From assembly GCA_949775045.1 (NCBI GenBank), contig OX459095.1, positions 20,578,311 through 20,642,310 of the forward strand: a stretch of DNA of 64,000 nt, given 5' to 3'. This document shows, piece after piece, positions 1 to 11,057 of this stretch. Under the pieces are notes generated by a model. The model did not search any database, was not told the origin of the DNA, and worked only from the letters and a program-made list of their open reading frames with translations. The first letter of the stretch is position 1. Each line of letters opens with the position of its first letter. The position numbers and the translations under genes are program-made. The DNA is from Metridium senile. Taxonomy: Eukaryota; Cnidaria; Anthozoa; Actiniaria; Metridiidae.

Positions 1-506
1 ATGTCTTCATGTTTCAACTTCAACTTCATATTACTATTTTAAAAACAATTGTAATTTAAATTTATTTATTAAAAGATTGAGCAAAAAAAAGATACCAAAC
101 TACTGGAGACGGTTTTAAAGGGGTGATTATAATAGTATCTTGTACAAAGAGCATAAAATGTGAAAAGTTATACATTTTAGTTGTAATAAAGATTATGGTA
201 CAAATACTGTTTTAATAATGAAATTCATGAAAGTGAATAGCCTCATATGCAGCCGTTTCCGGTAGTTCACTACCATTCCTGGCTGCATCGGAGATTAGAA
301 AATGTGAAATGTGAAGTGCTGCACTTTTCTTTGGGTTTCCTGTGGTATAATGCCCCTTAAAATTTCAGGTGCCCCCCACCATTAAAGTATCCACGTGGTC
401 TTATTTCAAACGACGCCATATTTCTTTGAGTAACTTTTGATTTAGAATAGTGAAGTGTTTTGTGAGTAATTTCTCTCTAGACGAATCTATCTAGCTATAA
501 ATCACT
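1..506. other. 5' flank and promoter region of SRSF1
   Basis: AT-rich non-coding sequence before the SRSF1 start. No open frame of note and no clear core promoter element (no TATA box at a useful distance) can be named. A small imperfect hairpin (about 248-290, ATGCAGCC pairing with GGCTGCAT) is visible but has no assignable function. The last ~60 bases before ATG 507 are presumably 5' UTR; this is inferred from position only. Confidence 0.4.
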
Positions 507-2329
507 ATGAATCGAAGCAACAATAACGACTGCCGTGTCTACATTGGGAATTTGCCTCCAGAAATCAGAGAAAAAGATCTTGAAAACATATTTTACAAAT
601 ATGGCCACATTGCTGAAGTCGATTTGAAGAATAGACGCGGAGGGCCACCGTTTGCCTTCGTAGAATTTGAAGATCCTAGGTAAATCATTGTATTAGTAGT
701 ATACTATATTATAAATATATACTATTTTAGTTTTGAAACCAATCGGGCATCAAAACGTTCTATTTTTATCTTGTTTTTGTCTTGATTTGTCTAGATGCTC
801 GTGAATATTTGCTGAGATTTGCTGTTACGGAATGTATCCAATAAATGTTATGTTTCGTTGTGTTGCTTATACACTGGTGCTTGTCACCGCCCCACGAACT
901 AGAATTCAAATGTTATATACCAATCTTCAAAGTAACCTGGGAATTTTTGACGAAAATTTGATCTATATTTTGTTTTATACAGCTTCTAGCCTTTTGTCCA
1001 ATTTTAATGTTCTATTTAGCATTGTATATTTACACGAAACATTGGTGTCTTATCTGATTCTACTCTATCCATGGTTCCTCACATAAACAACACCTGTAAG
1101 TCTGCCTTCTATCATCTCCGTAACATCGCTAGAATCAGGAAATTTATCTACCTCAAGACTACTGAAACTCATTTATGCGTTCATCACTTCAAAACTTGAT
1201 AATTGTAATTCTGTACTCTTTGAACCCCTAAACATCTCATCGACAAACTTCAAGCTGTTCAAAATGCTTCTGCCCGTCTTGTCACTTTATCTGGAAAACA
1301 TGATCACATGGCACTGAACTTTTAACAGTCATGCAAAATCTGCTCTATACCAAGATTGGTGATCTAATTTTAATGTTTATTCTTTGTTTAGGGATGCTGA
1401 AGATGCTGTAAAAGCTAAGGATGGTTATGAATTTGAAGGATTCAGGTTGAGGGTTGAATTTCCACGTGGTAGAAGTGGTGGCGGCCATGAAAGTAGAGGT
1501 GGAGGAGGAGGAGGAGGAGGGGGAAGAGGCAACTTCTCAGGTCATAGCAGCAGAGGCCCTCCACCTAGACGATCTGACTTCCGTGTGCGTGTTACTGGTC
1601 TCCCACCAACAGGAAGCTGGCAAGATCTAAAGGACCACATGAGAGAGGCCGGTGATGTATTGTTTACAGATGTATTTAAAGATGGCACAGGTGTTGTGGA
1701 GTATTCTAAACATGACGATATGAGATATGCAATCAAACATATGGACGATTCAAAGTTCAGATCTCATGAGGTTAGTTTGAAATGATTATAAGAACTTCAT
1801 TAATTCTGTTGGATTTACCTCTTTACCTCTGTATGCAAATTGCCCATTTCAGACCACGTGTCATTCCCTTGAGAATTGTTCTTTTATGATAAACGTGTTA
1901 TATCATTTACATGTGAAAGAAACAATTCCCAAGGGTAGCATCACGTGATCTGAAATAGGACAACAAACAAGGAAGGTAAAGAGGTCTTATTGAGGCTACG
2001 TTAAATTTGTTCAGATAGCTAGTAAGCCCCCTCTGTACTTTGCCTTGAAGTGCTGGTCTCAATTAATTGTTTCACTATACTGAATTTTGTATCAACAGGG
2101 TGAAACCTCATACATCCGTGTCAAGGCTGATCAAATGTCACATAGCAGATCTCGCTCAAGAAGCTACTCTCCCAGAAGGTCTGTCAGTAGATCACGGTCA
2201 AGATCAAGATCCCGAAGCCCAGCACGAAAACCTATGAGATCTTATTCAAGGTCTCCCAAAAGGTCACCTAGTCCTAAACGATGGATGAGTCCTCATCAGT
2301 CAAGATCTCGTTCAAGCAGCAGATCCTAA
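507..2329 (+). CDS. SRSF1: Serine/arginine-rich splicing factor 1 (SF2/ASF orthologue), 3 exons, 260 aa
   Basis: Nuclear SR protein that binds exonic enhancers and helps U1/U2 recruitment in constitutive and alternative splicing. Exons are 507-679, 1392-1770 and 2099-2329; all junctions are GT/AG with matching phase, and the product is 260 aa, close to the family's ~248. RRM1 (about residues 9-83) has RNP2 VYIGNL at 11-16 and an RNP1 region with [11 protein letters not shown] at 44-54. A Gly-rich linker (about 86-107) leads to pseudo-RRM2 with the family hallmark SWQDLKD at 133-139. The C-terminal RS domain (about 199-260) contains [12 protein letters not shown] and several SP sites for SRPK/CLK kinases. 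ATG 507 is chosen because it directly precedes [12 protein letters not shown], the usual RRM1 start. SRSF9 is a close paralogue, but the long Gly linker and full RS tail favour SRSF1. Intron 1 holds a LINE relic and intron 2 a foldback. A 55-bp piece of exon 2 recurs at 10325-10379. Confidence 0.95.
1093..1320 (+). mobile_element. Decayed non-LTR retrotransposon (LINE) reverse-transcriptase fragment
   Basis: Three frames joined by frameshifts read like the C-terminal part of a CR1/L2/jockey-type reverse transcriptase. One reads [17 protein letters not shown] (from ~1093), one [18 protein letters not shown] (from ~1165), and one [13 protein letters not shown] (from ~1246). These match the LINE pattern in which the [23 protein letters not shown] and LQRVQNAAARLV blocks follow each other. 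It lies in sense orientation in SRSF1 intron 1, is broken by several frameshifts, and is a relic. Confidence 0.85.
1817..1989. mobile_element. Imperfect foldback element in SRSF1 intron 2
   Basis: Left arm ~1817-1885 and right arm ~1918-1989 are inverted copies: ACCTCTTTACCTC pairs near GGTAAAGAGGT, and GACCACGTG / CCCTTGAGAATTG pair with CAATTCCCAAGGG / CACGTGATC. It fills over half of the 328-bp intron. Probably a short MITE; no target duplication could be fixed. Confidence 0.6.
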
Positions 2330-3725
2330 ACACTAGGAACAATGACAGTTCAAATTACTGTATTTTGTTTTGACCATTCTACCAAAATGCCTGATATATG
2401 TATTAGCACAGGCATTTTTTTACTTTGTATTATAGAATCACACATTATGCTTTCTTTTTATACATATCATCATGATCAAAAAATCATGACAAATCAACTT
2501 GATCAGTTAAACCAGGATTGCATAGGTTTGTATGAATAATTTGTATGCAGTTTTTTCACCTGCTCAATTGCTTGTTTTCTAGATCAATCCAGGATTGCAA
2601 TTGTTTCTTGGATCAAAGTTTAAACTAACCGGATCATTGTTTCAAAATTGACGGGAATGGATCATCTTGAGCAGACATGAAAGGGATTATTCATAGGAGA
2701 CACCACACAATCAATGGATAATGGTATGCATAGGTTTTTTTACCTATGTGTCCTTTTGTCTTAGTATGCAAAGTTTGATAATAATGAGCCTTTGGGTGGG
2801 AATTATTGGCCCTAAATATTTAGATTTTAAATAGAGCTGTAACATTACAAGTAAAAATATATCTTTTCATTAGCCCTTTACAGTCAAACCAGCTGATGCG
2901 CTCCTATCATTGTTAGAAGATCTGCTATATTTCTTCAAATTTGCATTTGTTTTGAAATCTGCTTAAAATATATCAAAACTTTAAAAAAATCCAGAGTTCA
3001 ACCGATAATGGTCCTGAAATCACCATCTATGGTCAATAACTGTCAGATAATACCAATATATTAAAATACTTTAAAAAGTATTAATAACAATATTTCTATA
3101 ACTACACTAGATTTAGCAAGTTTTTGTTATTCAAAACAAAATGAGATTTATGCAAATTTCAAAACAAATTAAAAATCAAATTTCTATAAACAAATTCAAT
3201 CTTTTTTATCTAGATAGGAATGCATGAGCTGATTTGACTGTAACTATGTAAAACATTCCCTAGATTATCTCTTTTCATTAGAATAAGGTAATGATGTTGA
3301 TCCAATGTTGACAACTTCATCTGTCTTGTGTAGATAACATGATCATTGGAAAGGATCAGGATTATTCTGTGATCATGGATTGCATAGGATTTCTTTTTGG
3401 GATTTAACAAGTTGGAAAGCATTGGCACTTCGCCATGGAGGAATTATAGGAATCTTTCTTGCCTCTTATGTGTCAAGTTTGACGGGAACATTCTGGAGGG
3501 ATTTCTCTTGAAGGTGGTATGGATGAAACATGAAAGTTGTTGGAGGAAGTTGCATGATGGTGGAAGTTGGTCATTCAACTTATTTATTACTTGCAGTAGA
3601 TAATGCATTAATAAATCTGATGAATGGCTACACTAGTTTGGAATACAACAAAGTTTTATGTTCTTCATGTTTAACCATTTATTTTCAGCTTTTGTTTTCT
3701 TCAATAAAATATTACAAAAAATCAT
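2330..3725 (+). other. Likely 3' UTR of SRSF1
   Basis: Non-coding AT-rich sequence from the SRSF1 stop to the first good AATAAA. It contains several scattered copies of words like GGATTGCATAGG (about 2516 and 3379) and GATCA-rich stretches. UTR status is inferred from position and the downstream poly(A) signal; no transcript evidence is available. Confidence 0.45.
3703..3708 (+). terminator. Candidate poly(A) signal of SRSF1
   Basis: AATAAA in the context TTCAATAAAATATTAC, followed by T/GT-rich sequence (CATTTGTGTAAGC). It is the first canonical hexamer seen after the stop at 2329 and would give a ~1.4-kb 3' UTR, which is long but plausible. Confidence 0.5.
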
Positions 3726-4634
3726 TTGTGTAAGCTTTTGAGTGTTTATACCACAGAAAGACCAATCAGATTGAACAAAAACTCATAAGAGGTTGAAATG
3801 TATAACGCAGTCTTCTGCTGCATGAGTATATAAACATGTAGACACCACATTCTGTACCCAGTCACTAAAAGTTCCTCTTTGGGTAATGATATAGATTGGC
3901 CTTCCTTGCACCCTGTCAGTTGTTTTTGTTTTGAGCCCCTCTTTTTCCCTGGTTAAGTTTCGCTGTAAACCTCAAGCGACTGGCATTTTGCCCATTCCTT
4001 AATCTTTAAGAACGGTGAGTACAGAACACAGTAAACACCAGCATAAAAGAACAAGTGGATAGGAACCTTCAAGCAGAAATTTGGTCAATAAAACACCATG
4101 TATATAAGAACCAATTTAAATATCGTGCGAAAATGGTTCTGTCCTTCCTGTTGTGCAAGAATTCCCCAAAGAATGAATATAGGCTCTTCAAAAAAATACC
4201 TATCGAAGTATTCCAAAGTATGATGCTATTTTACCTACTTTTTGAGATAAAATGAAAATTACTCCAAACTTTTGTCTTTCAATCGGATTGAAATTTTTCT
4301 GTCCACAAGTCTTAGCAAAGTTGAGCAAAGAACAAAAGTTTTTATTTCATTTCCTAACTTTACAGTGAAAAGAAAGCTTTCTTTTTGGATCGTTGGGAGC
4401 AACATGACGTCATCAGAAAGTGCCACAGGAATCCCCAAAATATTTTTTCTCACATTTTAAACAGTTTTTCCGCGCAAACAATCGTCATGATAATTTTTGA
4501 TATATATTTGAAATCAGCATAATTTTTATCACCATATAAATTCAAGCTCATTTTTAGTGGAGGATCCCTTTAAATTTGCTCAAGTCAAAATGGCCAGTTT
4601 ATAATTCTAAATTTGGTGGTATTTAGAGAAGATA

Positions 4635-4911
4635 GAGTGATTACACTATGTCCATGAAATAGAATCTAAATAGTTACTAACTAATAGTTTTTATTTAGTG
4701 ACTATTCGCCACTATCACTCAACTGGAACAGCTTTAGTAACAATACACAAAGGAAATCAAATACTCAAAACCATGGAAAGTAAATACTTTATTCATTGTG
4801 TATTGTTAGTAAAGCTGTTCCAGTTGAGTTATAGTCACTAATAGTCACTAAATAAAAACTATTAGTTAGTAACTATTTAGATTTTATTTCATAGACATAG
4901 TGTAAGCACTC
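4635..4911. mobile_element. 277-bp foldback MITE with TA duplication
   Basis: Arms of ~120 bp are inverted copies: GAGTGATTACACTATG at the left end, and CATAGTGTAAGCACTC at the right. Inner blocks such as AACTGGAACAGCTTTAGTAACAATACACAA pair with their complements. It is flanked by TA (4633-4634 and 4912-4913). The terminal GAG and TA target resemble the 141-bp family described at 28659. Confidence 0.8.
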
Positions 4912-5334
4912 TACATCACACATTAGATTGTGAGATTTTATTTCATATTGAGAGATCTAGAGTAAGATGACTCTAGCAACTTCAGCCGAATCCCAATTTA
5001 TATTTGGACCAAATCTCATAATCCATCAGTTTTGCTGAAATTATAGACAAAGTTTTCAATCCCATTCCCATTTTCTATTGTTCTTTTATTTGTTAGTCCC
5101 AGTGCATCCAATCCCATTTTCCCAGTTAAAATTAAGGCCAATCTCGGCTCCCAGTTTACCCCTTTAGGACCCTCTTCACCTGCATGTGAATTTGAATTTG
5201 ATTAGGGAGAAAAATCTGAAAAACTTGGAGCATGGCAGCATAGTTAATAACTATTGACTTGTGACCTGGTCGGACTTTGAACCTAAGCTTTTGTCTAGAA
5301 ATCATTTGATGTTTTCCCCTAACAGATGGAATAA

Positions 5335-5662
5335 GGGACCGTTCATTTTTTACCAGGGAGGGGGGCCGGTGGAATTTAGGGGGGGGGGGGGGGGGGGGAA
5401 TAAAACAAGCTCTAGAAGGGGGGGCCATAAAAAAATACATCAATTTAATGCAAGAGGTAGAAGAAATGGATCAAGAAGAAGAGGAAACAAGTGAAGTGTG
5501 TGGGTTTTTTTTGGGGAGGGGGCATGAATTGAATTTGATAGCAGTGGGTGGGGGGGGTCAGATTTTTTTTTGCAGCCAAAGAGAGGGGGGGCAGTTTTTT
5601 TTTTAAGGGCTACCAAGGAAAACGCACCAGCCCCCCCTCCCTGGTAAAAAATGAACGGTCCC
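5335..5662. mobile_element. 328-bp TIR element with TAA duplication
   Basis: Ends are exact inverted copies beginning GGGACCGTTCATTTTTTACC, followed by G-rich (left) and C-rich (right) tracts. TAA flanks both sides (5332-5334 and 5663-5665). A 3-bp TWA duplication suits the PIF/Harbinger superfamily, but there is no coding sequence to confirm it. Confidence 0.75.
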
Positions 5663-6795
5663 TAAGTACACCCTGGGTGTACTCCTGTTGTTCAAGTGGT
5701 AAGGGGGCTTTCTTTTATTAGAGCATGGGGGATGTCAGCAAAATTTCATGGAAGATATATAAATCTAACCCAGCCCCCAGTTTCAAAATTACATGACCAC
5801 CCCTCTTGAATACTCTAGAAATACTATAACCCCACACCCCCTCCATTGAAATTAAATGTATCAAATTGAAAACTCCAAAAAAATTGGGAATTTTTATATG
5901 GTATAATCAACTCAACTGAATTCATAGTGTTGAATATAGGGTTTATAAATAAAATAATCTACCCTCATTGATTTAACTGTGGGTTATTGACATATATCAT
6001 ACCACCTATTTACAGATTTCAAATGGAAAGTAGAAATCGGAACTGGACAATATACAGATTTATCAGATTCAAAGTAATACATGAATAAAACTTCTGAACA
6101 GGATCAGTAAATTAGTTTCTAGTCCAATGGATTTGCTTATAAGGACTTGAACTTTGACATAACCCCCCTCCCCCCCTCTTTAAAGCTTGAGTTTTATGAT
6201 AACCCCCCCCCCCCCCCTATTGCTTTCCCAAAGAAAATGTAACCTCCCCCCTACAATTTTGCCTGGTCCCCCCTATGCACTAATAAATGAAAGCCCCCTA
6301 AGGGTGATAGGCGGGGGTTTTGCAAACAACCCTAAAAGGTAAGCACAGATTAAAATAACTATTAAAGTATTGTTGATTTCATCCCCTAAAAGGTACGGCT
6401 GAGTCATGTTTTAAATGTTTACTTTTAGCAACAAAGCATGTGCATATACTGATTTTTGAGCCAGGACCCTAAAAGGTACGCCATGGACTACACCATGCAG
6501 ATACTTTTACTGCTGAATCTCCCCTGGGGTTTGCAATTTTTTCCTACTTATGCCTACTTACTTGTGTCAAAACAAGTTTATTTGATTGGGGAGGAGGTTG
6601 TTGGTAGCTTGTCAATTTTTTCTTGAACTTAATTTCTAGGTAATTGGCGGGCTTCCTGTGTTTTAACAACTCTGGAATCAATTACTTATGGTCAGCGGAA
6701 AAGACCCATCATAGCAACAGACAACAAATATGTCAGCCGAAAAGGGCAGTTCATTTTGAACTTTTTTGTTATTTAACTATTCCTTTCTTACTAAC

Positions 6796-9700
6796 ATGGC
6801 ATCTACAGGGATTGTTCTTTGTGATCCCTCAGAACTTTACAACATCTTAAATCAGGTAATGTAAAAACAACGTCATGTTGGGCGGTATACTGAGTCTAAT
6901 TTGAATGTTTTTTATCACAGACCTCCGACTTTCCTTGTCTTAGTAACCCAAACTACATGCTATTACTGGGTAAGTTTTTCTGCTTTTGTTGTTACATACA
7001 GTACAAATGATTGTACATAGATCTTACAGATAAATTATCTTTTGTTGAGTTGAATTTCGGTTGTTTTTCAGACACGCGGAAACGAAACGAATACAACGAA
7101 AGTCACATCGTGACAGCCAAATTTGCACCAAGGGTAATAGTGAAATTAGTTTTACAATGTACATATTATATTATAATTCAATTACGAAACTTTACATTAA
7201 TAGAGTCCATTGCAAGTATTAAAGCTTATATTTAGATATCAATTTGTTATCATTATTAGAATGAAATAGGAGCGTTTCTTGTACCTGAAGATGCTGAACT
7301 AGAAACGAAAGTCCATGTTATAATTTACGACAGTAACACGAACTCAACGAAAGAGAAAGGTAAGTGGGAACCATTCTTGGGGTTGAGAATGGCTAATACC
7401 TGATAGTTTTTTCTAATTACTAAGCTTATATACTTACTCGCTCTGACAATCAGAAACGTCAAATGAAATACAAAGCCTAAATTAAGGGATAAAATGTAAA
7501 AAATCAAATATAGCGGGGGGGGGGGGGGGGGGGGGGAAACACTTCAACTTTGCTTGTCTTTGAATCATAACCACTAAATGAGATTAGATAGTAATAGAAT
7601 ATATTTTTTTTTCCATGGTTTCAATGTTTACACTATTTTTAAGTTTATAATATATATCAATTTGATTATTCAATGAACTGTTGTCAAAATTGTTTCCCAG
7701 GAAGTTCAGCATTAACATGTGCCAAATTGATGTGGGAACTGGGCAGCAAAAACCCTGTAAAGGTTATTAAAGGTATGTTTTTTTCAAAATGGGGATATGT
7801 TTCAGGAGGGTCGTACAGGAGGGGGAGGTCTGGCACGTTTTACGGCCGAAAAAAAATAGCGAAATCACGGATCACGGGTGTGAACATTTCATTTTCACGA
7901 ATCATGGAAATATGGAAGTAACAGACTCTTTTTCCCTACTCTTACACATGATAAAGTTGGCAAAAAAGGAGTGTTTGAAGAAACTGAATAAAATAAGTAT
8001 AAAATAAATTGATGGGAGGTCTTTGGGTTTGGATCACAGAAAATAGTTTATTAAACTATGTTTCTTGGAAAATAAAAATAGCTAATCACTCATCACAAGA
8101 ATACCCCTATATGACCCTCTTTCAGTAAGTATGGTAACTTAGAAAGCTGAGAAGGGTCTGGGTAAGAGAATGGGTAACTTACAAACAGAATTACCTACTG
8201 TTGACCAAGATGTTATTATCTTTGTCTTCTCTTGTTATACTGATTGTACATTATAGAGTTTTTTTATTTCATTTTGCCCTCAAGATTTAAAAACAGGTAT
8301 AATATCTTTTTTTACATCTTAATAAATCTATATATACATGTATCTTCTTTCTGCAGGTGGATATGAACTGTTTTCCTCATTTTATCCATTTTTAAGGACA
8401 CAAAAAATAATATATATGCCAAGGGTAGGTTGAAGTACCGGATCGTAAGAATTGAAAACATTTTTTATCTCATTCATAATTTTTCATAAATGAAATGATG
8501 CTTCCCCACAATAGTCCCTTTTACAGATCTCAGCCATCTGTAATTGGCCATGCCTTTGTATTGTAGCGAGGTAAACAGTGAGCTTGCAATGAAAGAGACA
8601 TATACACCTATTTCAATTAACGTTGTCCATCTAGAATGGTTGATCTGAGACCGATAGGAATTGTGGGAGTTCATTAAATTTCAAATACATTGTTTTAATC
8701 ACACTTGAATGGTGCTGAATTACAGATAACAATATTTCAGAAGTAAACATTAATATTCAAGTGTGATTATAATAGTGCATTTGCAGTTTAACGAGCTCCC
8801 ACAATTCCTATCGGTCTCAGATCAACCATTCCAGATGGACAACGTTAATTGAAATAGGTGTATATAATTCTATCATTGCAAGCTCACTGTTCATTTTGCC
8901 TTGATACAGAGGCACAGATACCTTTCAAAATGGTGCAGAGAACTGTGAAAGGGGCTATTTGCTAACTCAAAGCTATCCACAGTTTATTACAGTTGTGCTC
9001 TAAGTAGGTCACATTGCACTGGACCCATGCACTTGGCTGATCAGCACTATTCTCAAAAGGGTGGCATGGGTGGCTCGTATGGGACTTGGTTTCCCTTTGT
9101 GTCCTCCTGGGCTGTGCCCAAAAAAGGATCAAATTTAAAGACTGTCTGTGAATAATGCACCTTCCTTTAGTCTCTATAAATTACTAATTCATGTTGTAAA
9201 AAATTAACATTCTAAATCACCTGGTTTTTTTAACACTTACCATGCAAAGACTCTATGTGAATAATGCACCTTCCTTTAGTCTCTATAAATTACTAATTCA
9301 TATTGTAAAAAAATAACATTCTAAATCTCCTGTTTTTATAAACATTAATTTATTGGGTGTAATTGCTAATTACAGTGTGACGCGCAAAAGTATGACCACA
9401 TTTAATGTATTCACATACTTCTATGCACAGGAGTTTGTACTTTAAACAGACACATTTGATGTAAAGTTGTCTGATTTTACCAAATAAAGCGTGTAAAAAC
9501 TTATTTCGCAGCATAAAGTCTGTGCATAGAACTATGCAAATATATTAAAAGTGGTCATACTTTTGTGCGTCACGCTGTAATTGATCATTTTCATAACTAT
9601 TTGGATTTTAAGCATTTCAATGAAGCTTTGTCAGGGCAGAGATGTGGCTATTTAATGATGCCAAATATATAGAAGAAAGTTTTTGATCTAATACATGGAA

Positions 9701-10964
9701 TATGTTGTTCTATATAGGAGCTTGATGTGATAGATACCTATCCTTTGGAAGTCATTCGACACTTTTTGTACATTGGTAACTACCAACAATCCCAAAATGA
9801 AGCAATCAAAAAGTATTTAAAAGTCAAGGCACATGTTAATGCTTCCATGGAAACAGATAATATGTAAGTATAGTTAAATCTAGCCTCCTCTGCTGGCAAC
9901 CCTTTCCTTTACCTCTCATGGGATCCCTTTGTCATTTGACCAAGGGGAATTGGTCCCCTCTTTCTCCTGTGGCGCCTCAGTCCCTCCCAGTCACTCAAGA
10001 CAGGAAGCCCAATAAGAGAAAAAAAAGAAAACAGAGCAGAGATGCCTGCGGAGGAGGCTAAATATATATCTATATATGTATATGGTATGAAACTATAATG
10101 TAATTTTTCAAGAAGAAATAATCCAGTTTCGAGTTCTTCATTACACAGTCTTAGCCTTGATAGCGTGTGATATATTCTTTTGTATGTAATGTCTGTGGTA
10201 AGGAAGGGAATGCAAGCATCAACAAAGAATAGAAATACCTAGGGTGTTATTGCTGCTCTTTGATTAATTAGCAAACAAGTAAGCCTCAACTGTTTGCTAA
10301 TTTATCAAACTGAGCATTATGACAATCTGACTTCCGTGTGCGTGTTACTGGTCTCCCACCAACAGGAAGCTGGCAAGATTAGTTATTGTTTTTGTACTTT
10401 TTAGGTTTCCAGCAGATACTGTAGTACTAGGAAAAGATGACAAAAAGATAAGTGCACAGTTTAACATTCCTGTCAAAGATAATAGTGAGGAAGATATATT
10501 CTCTTATTTCCAAGATGCTGTCAGTTTTATTGGTAAGTAGTTAGGAATGAATATATCAGTCTGGTCTAAGGGGCATTAACTAATAACACAGCTAATTGAT
10601 CTGGTCTCATTTACTAATCAGACACACACAAGATAGTAAATGGCATGTCAGCAATAGAGCAGATTTGGTATGTCTAGGAAAAGCTCATGGCACGAAAGCA
10701 GGCAAGGCATGGCAAGGCCAATTCCTATAAACAGCACAGTCACGGCAAAGCACCCTCATCAAGGCACTGAACTTTTTACACTCATAAGAAATCACCTCTA
10801 TACATGCCTGGGCAATAATAAGTCATTCCAATACACCAGATTGAAATATTGAGACCAATTTGAATAATTGTTGTTCTTGACTGGTTAGCCTCTCATAAAA
10901 ATGATTGTCCATTGTGTTCCAACATGAACATGAGGCTAAAGGTCAAACACAATATCAGGCAGCC

Positions 10965-11057
<93 letters not shown>

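Larger units (their letters stand above)
3726..6795. other. Intergenic gap between SRSF1 and STYXL1
   Basis: No convincing gene. It contains two foldback elements (4635-4911 and 5335-5662), then G/C homopolymer-rich low-complexity sequence (about 5370-6300, including CCCCCC tracts near 6170-6250 and several copies of CCCTAAAAGGTA-like sequence at ~6330-6480). The last part is the presumptive STYXL1 promoter/5' UTR. Confidence 0.5.

Noticed and set aside
248..290. Hairpin upstream of SRSF1 as a microRNA or snRNA
   Set aside because: The stem is short (8 bp) with a large internal mismatch and no mature-sequence or snRNA motif; insufficient.
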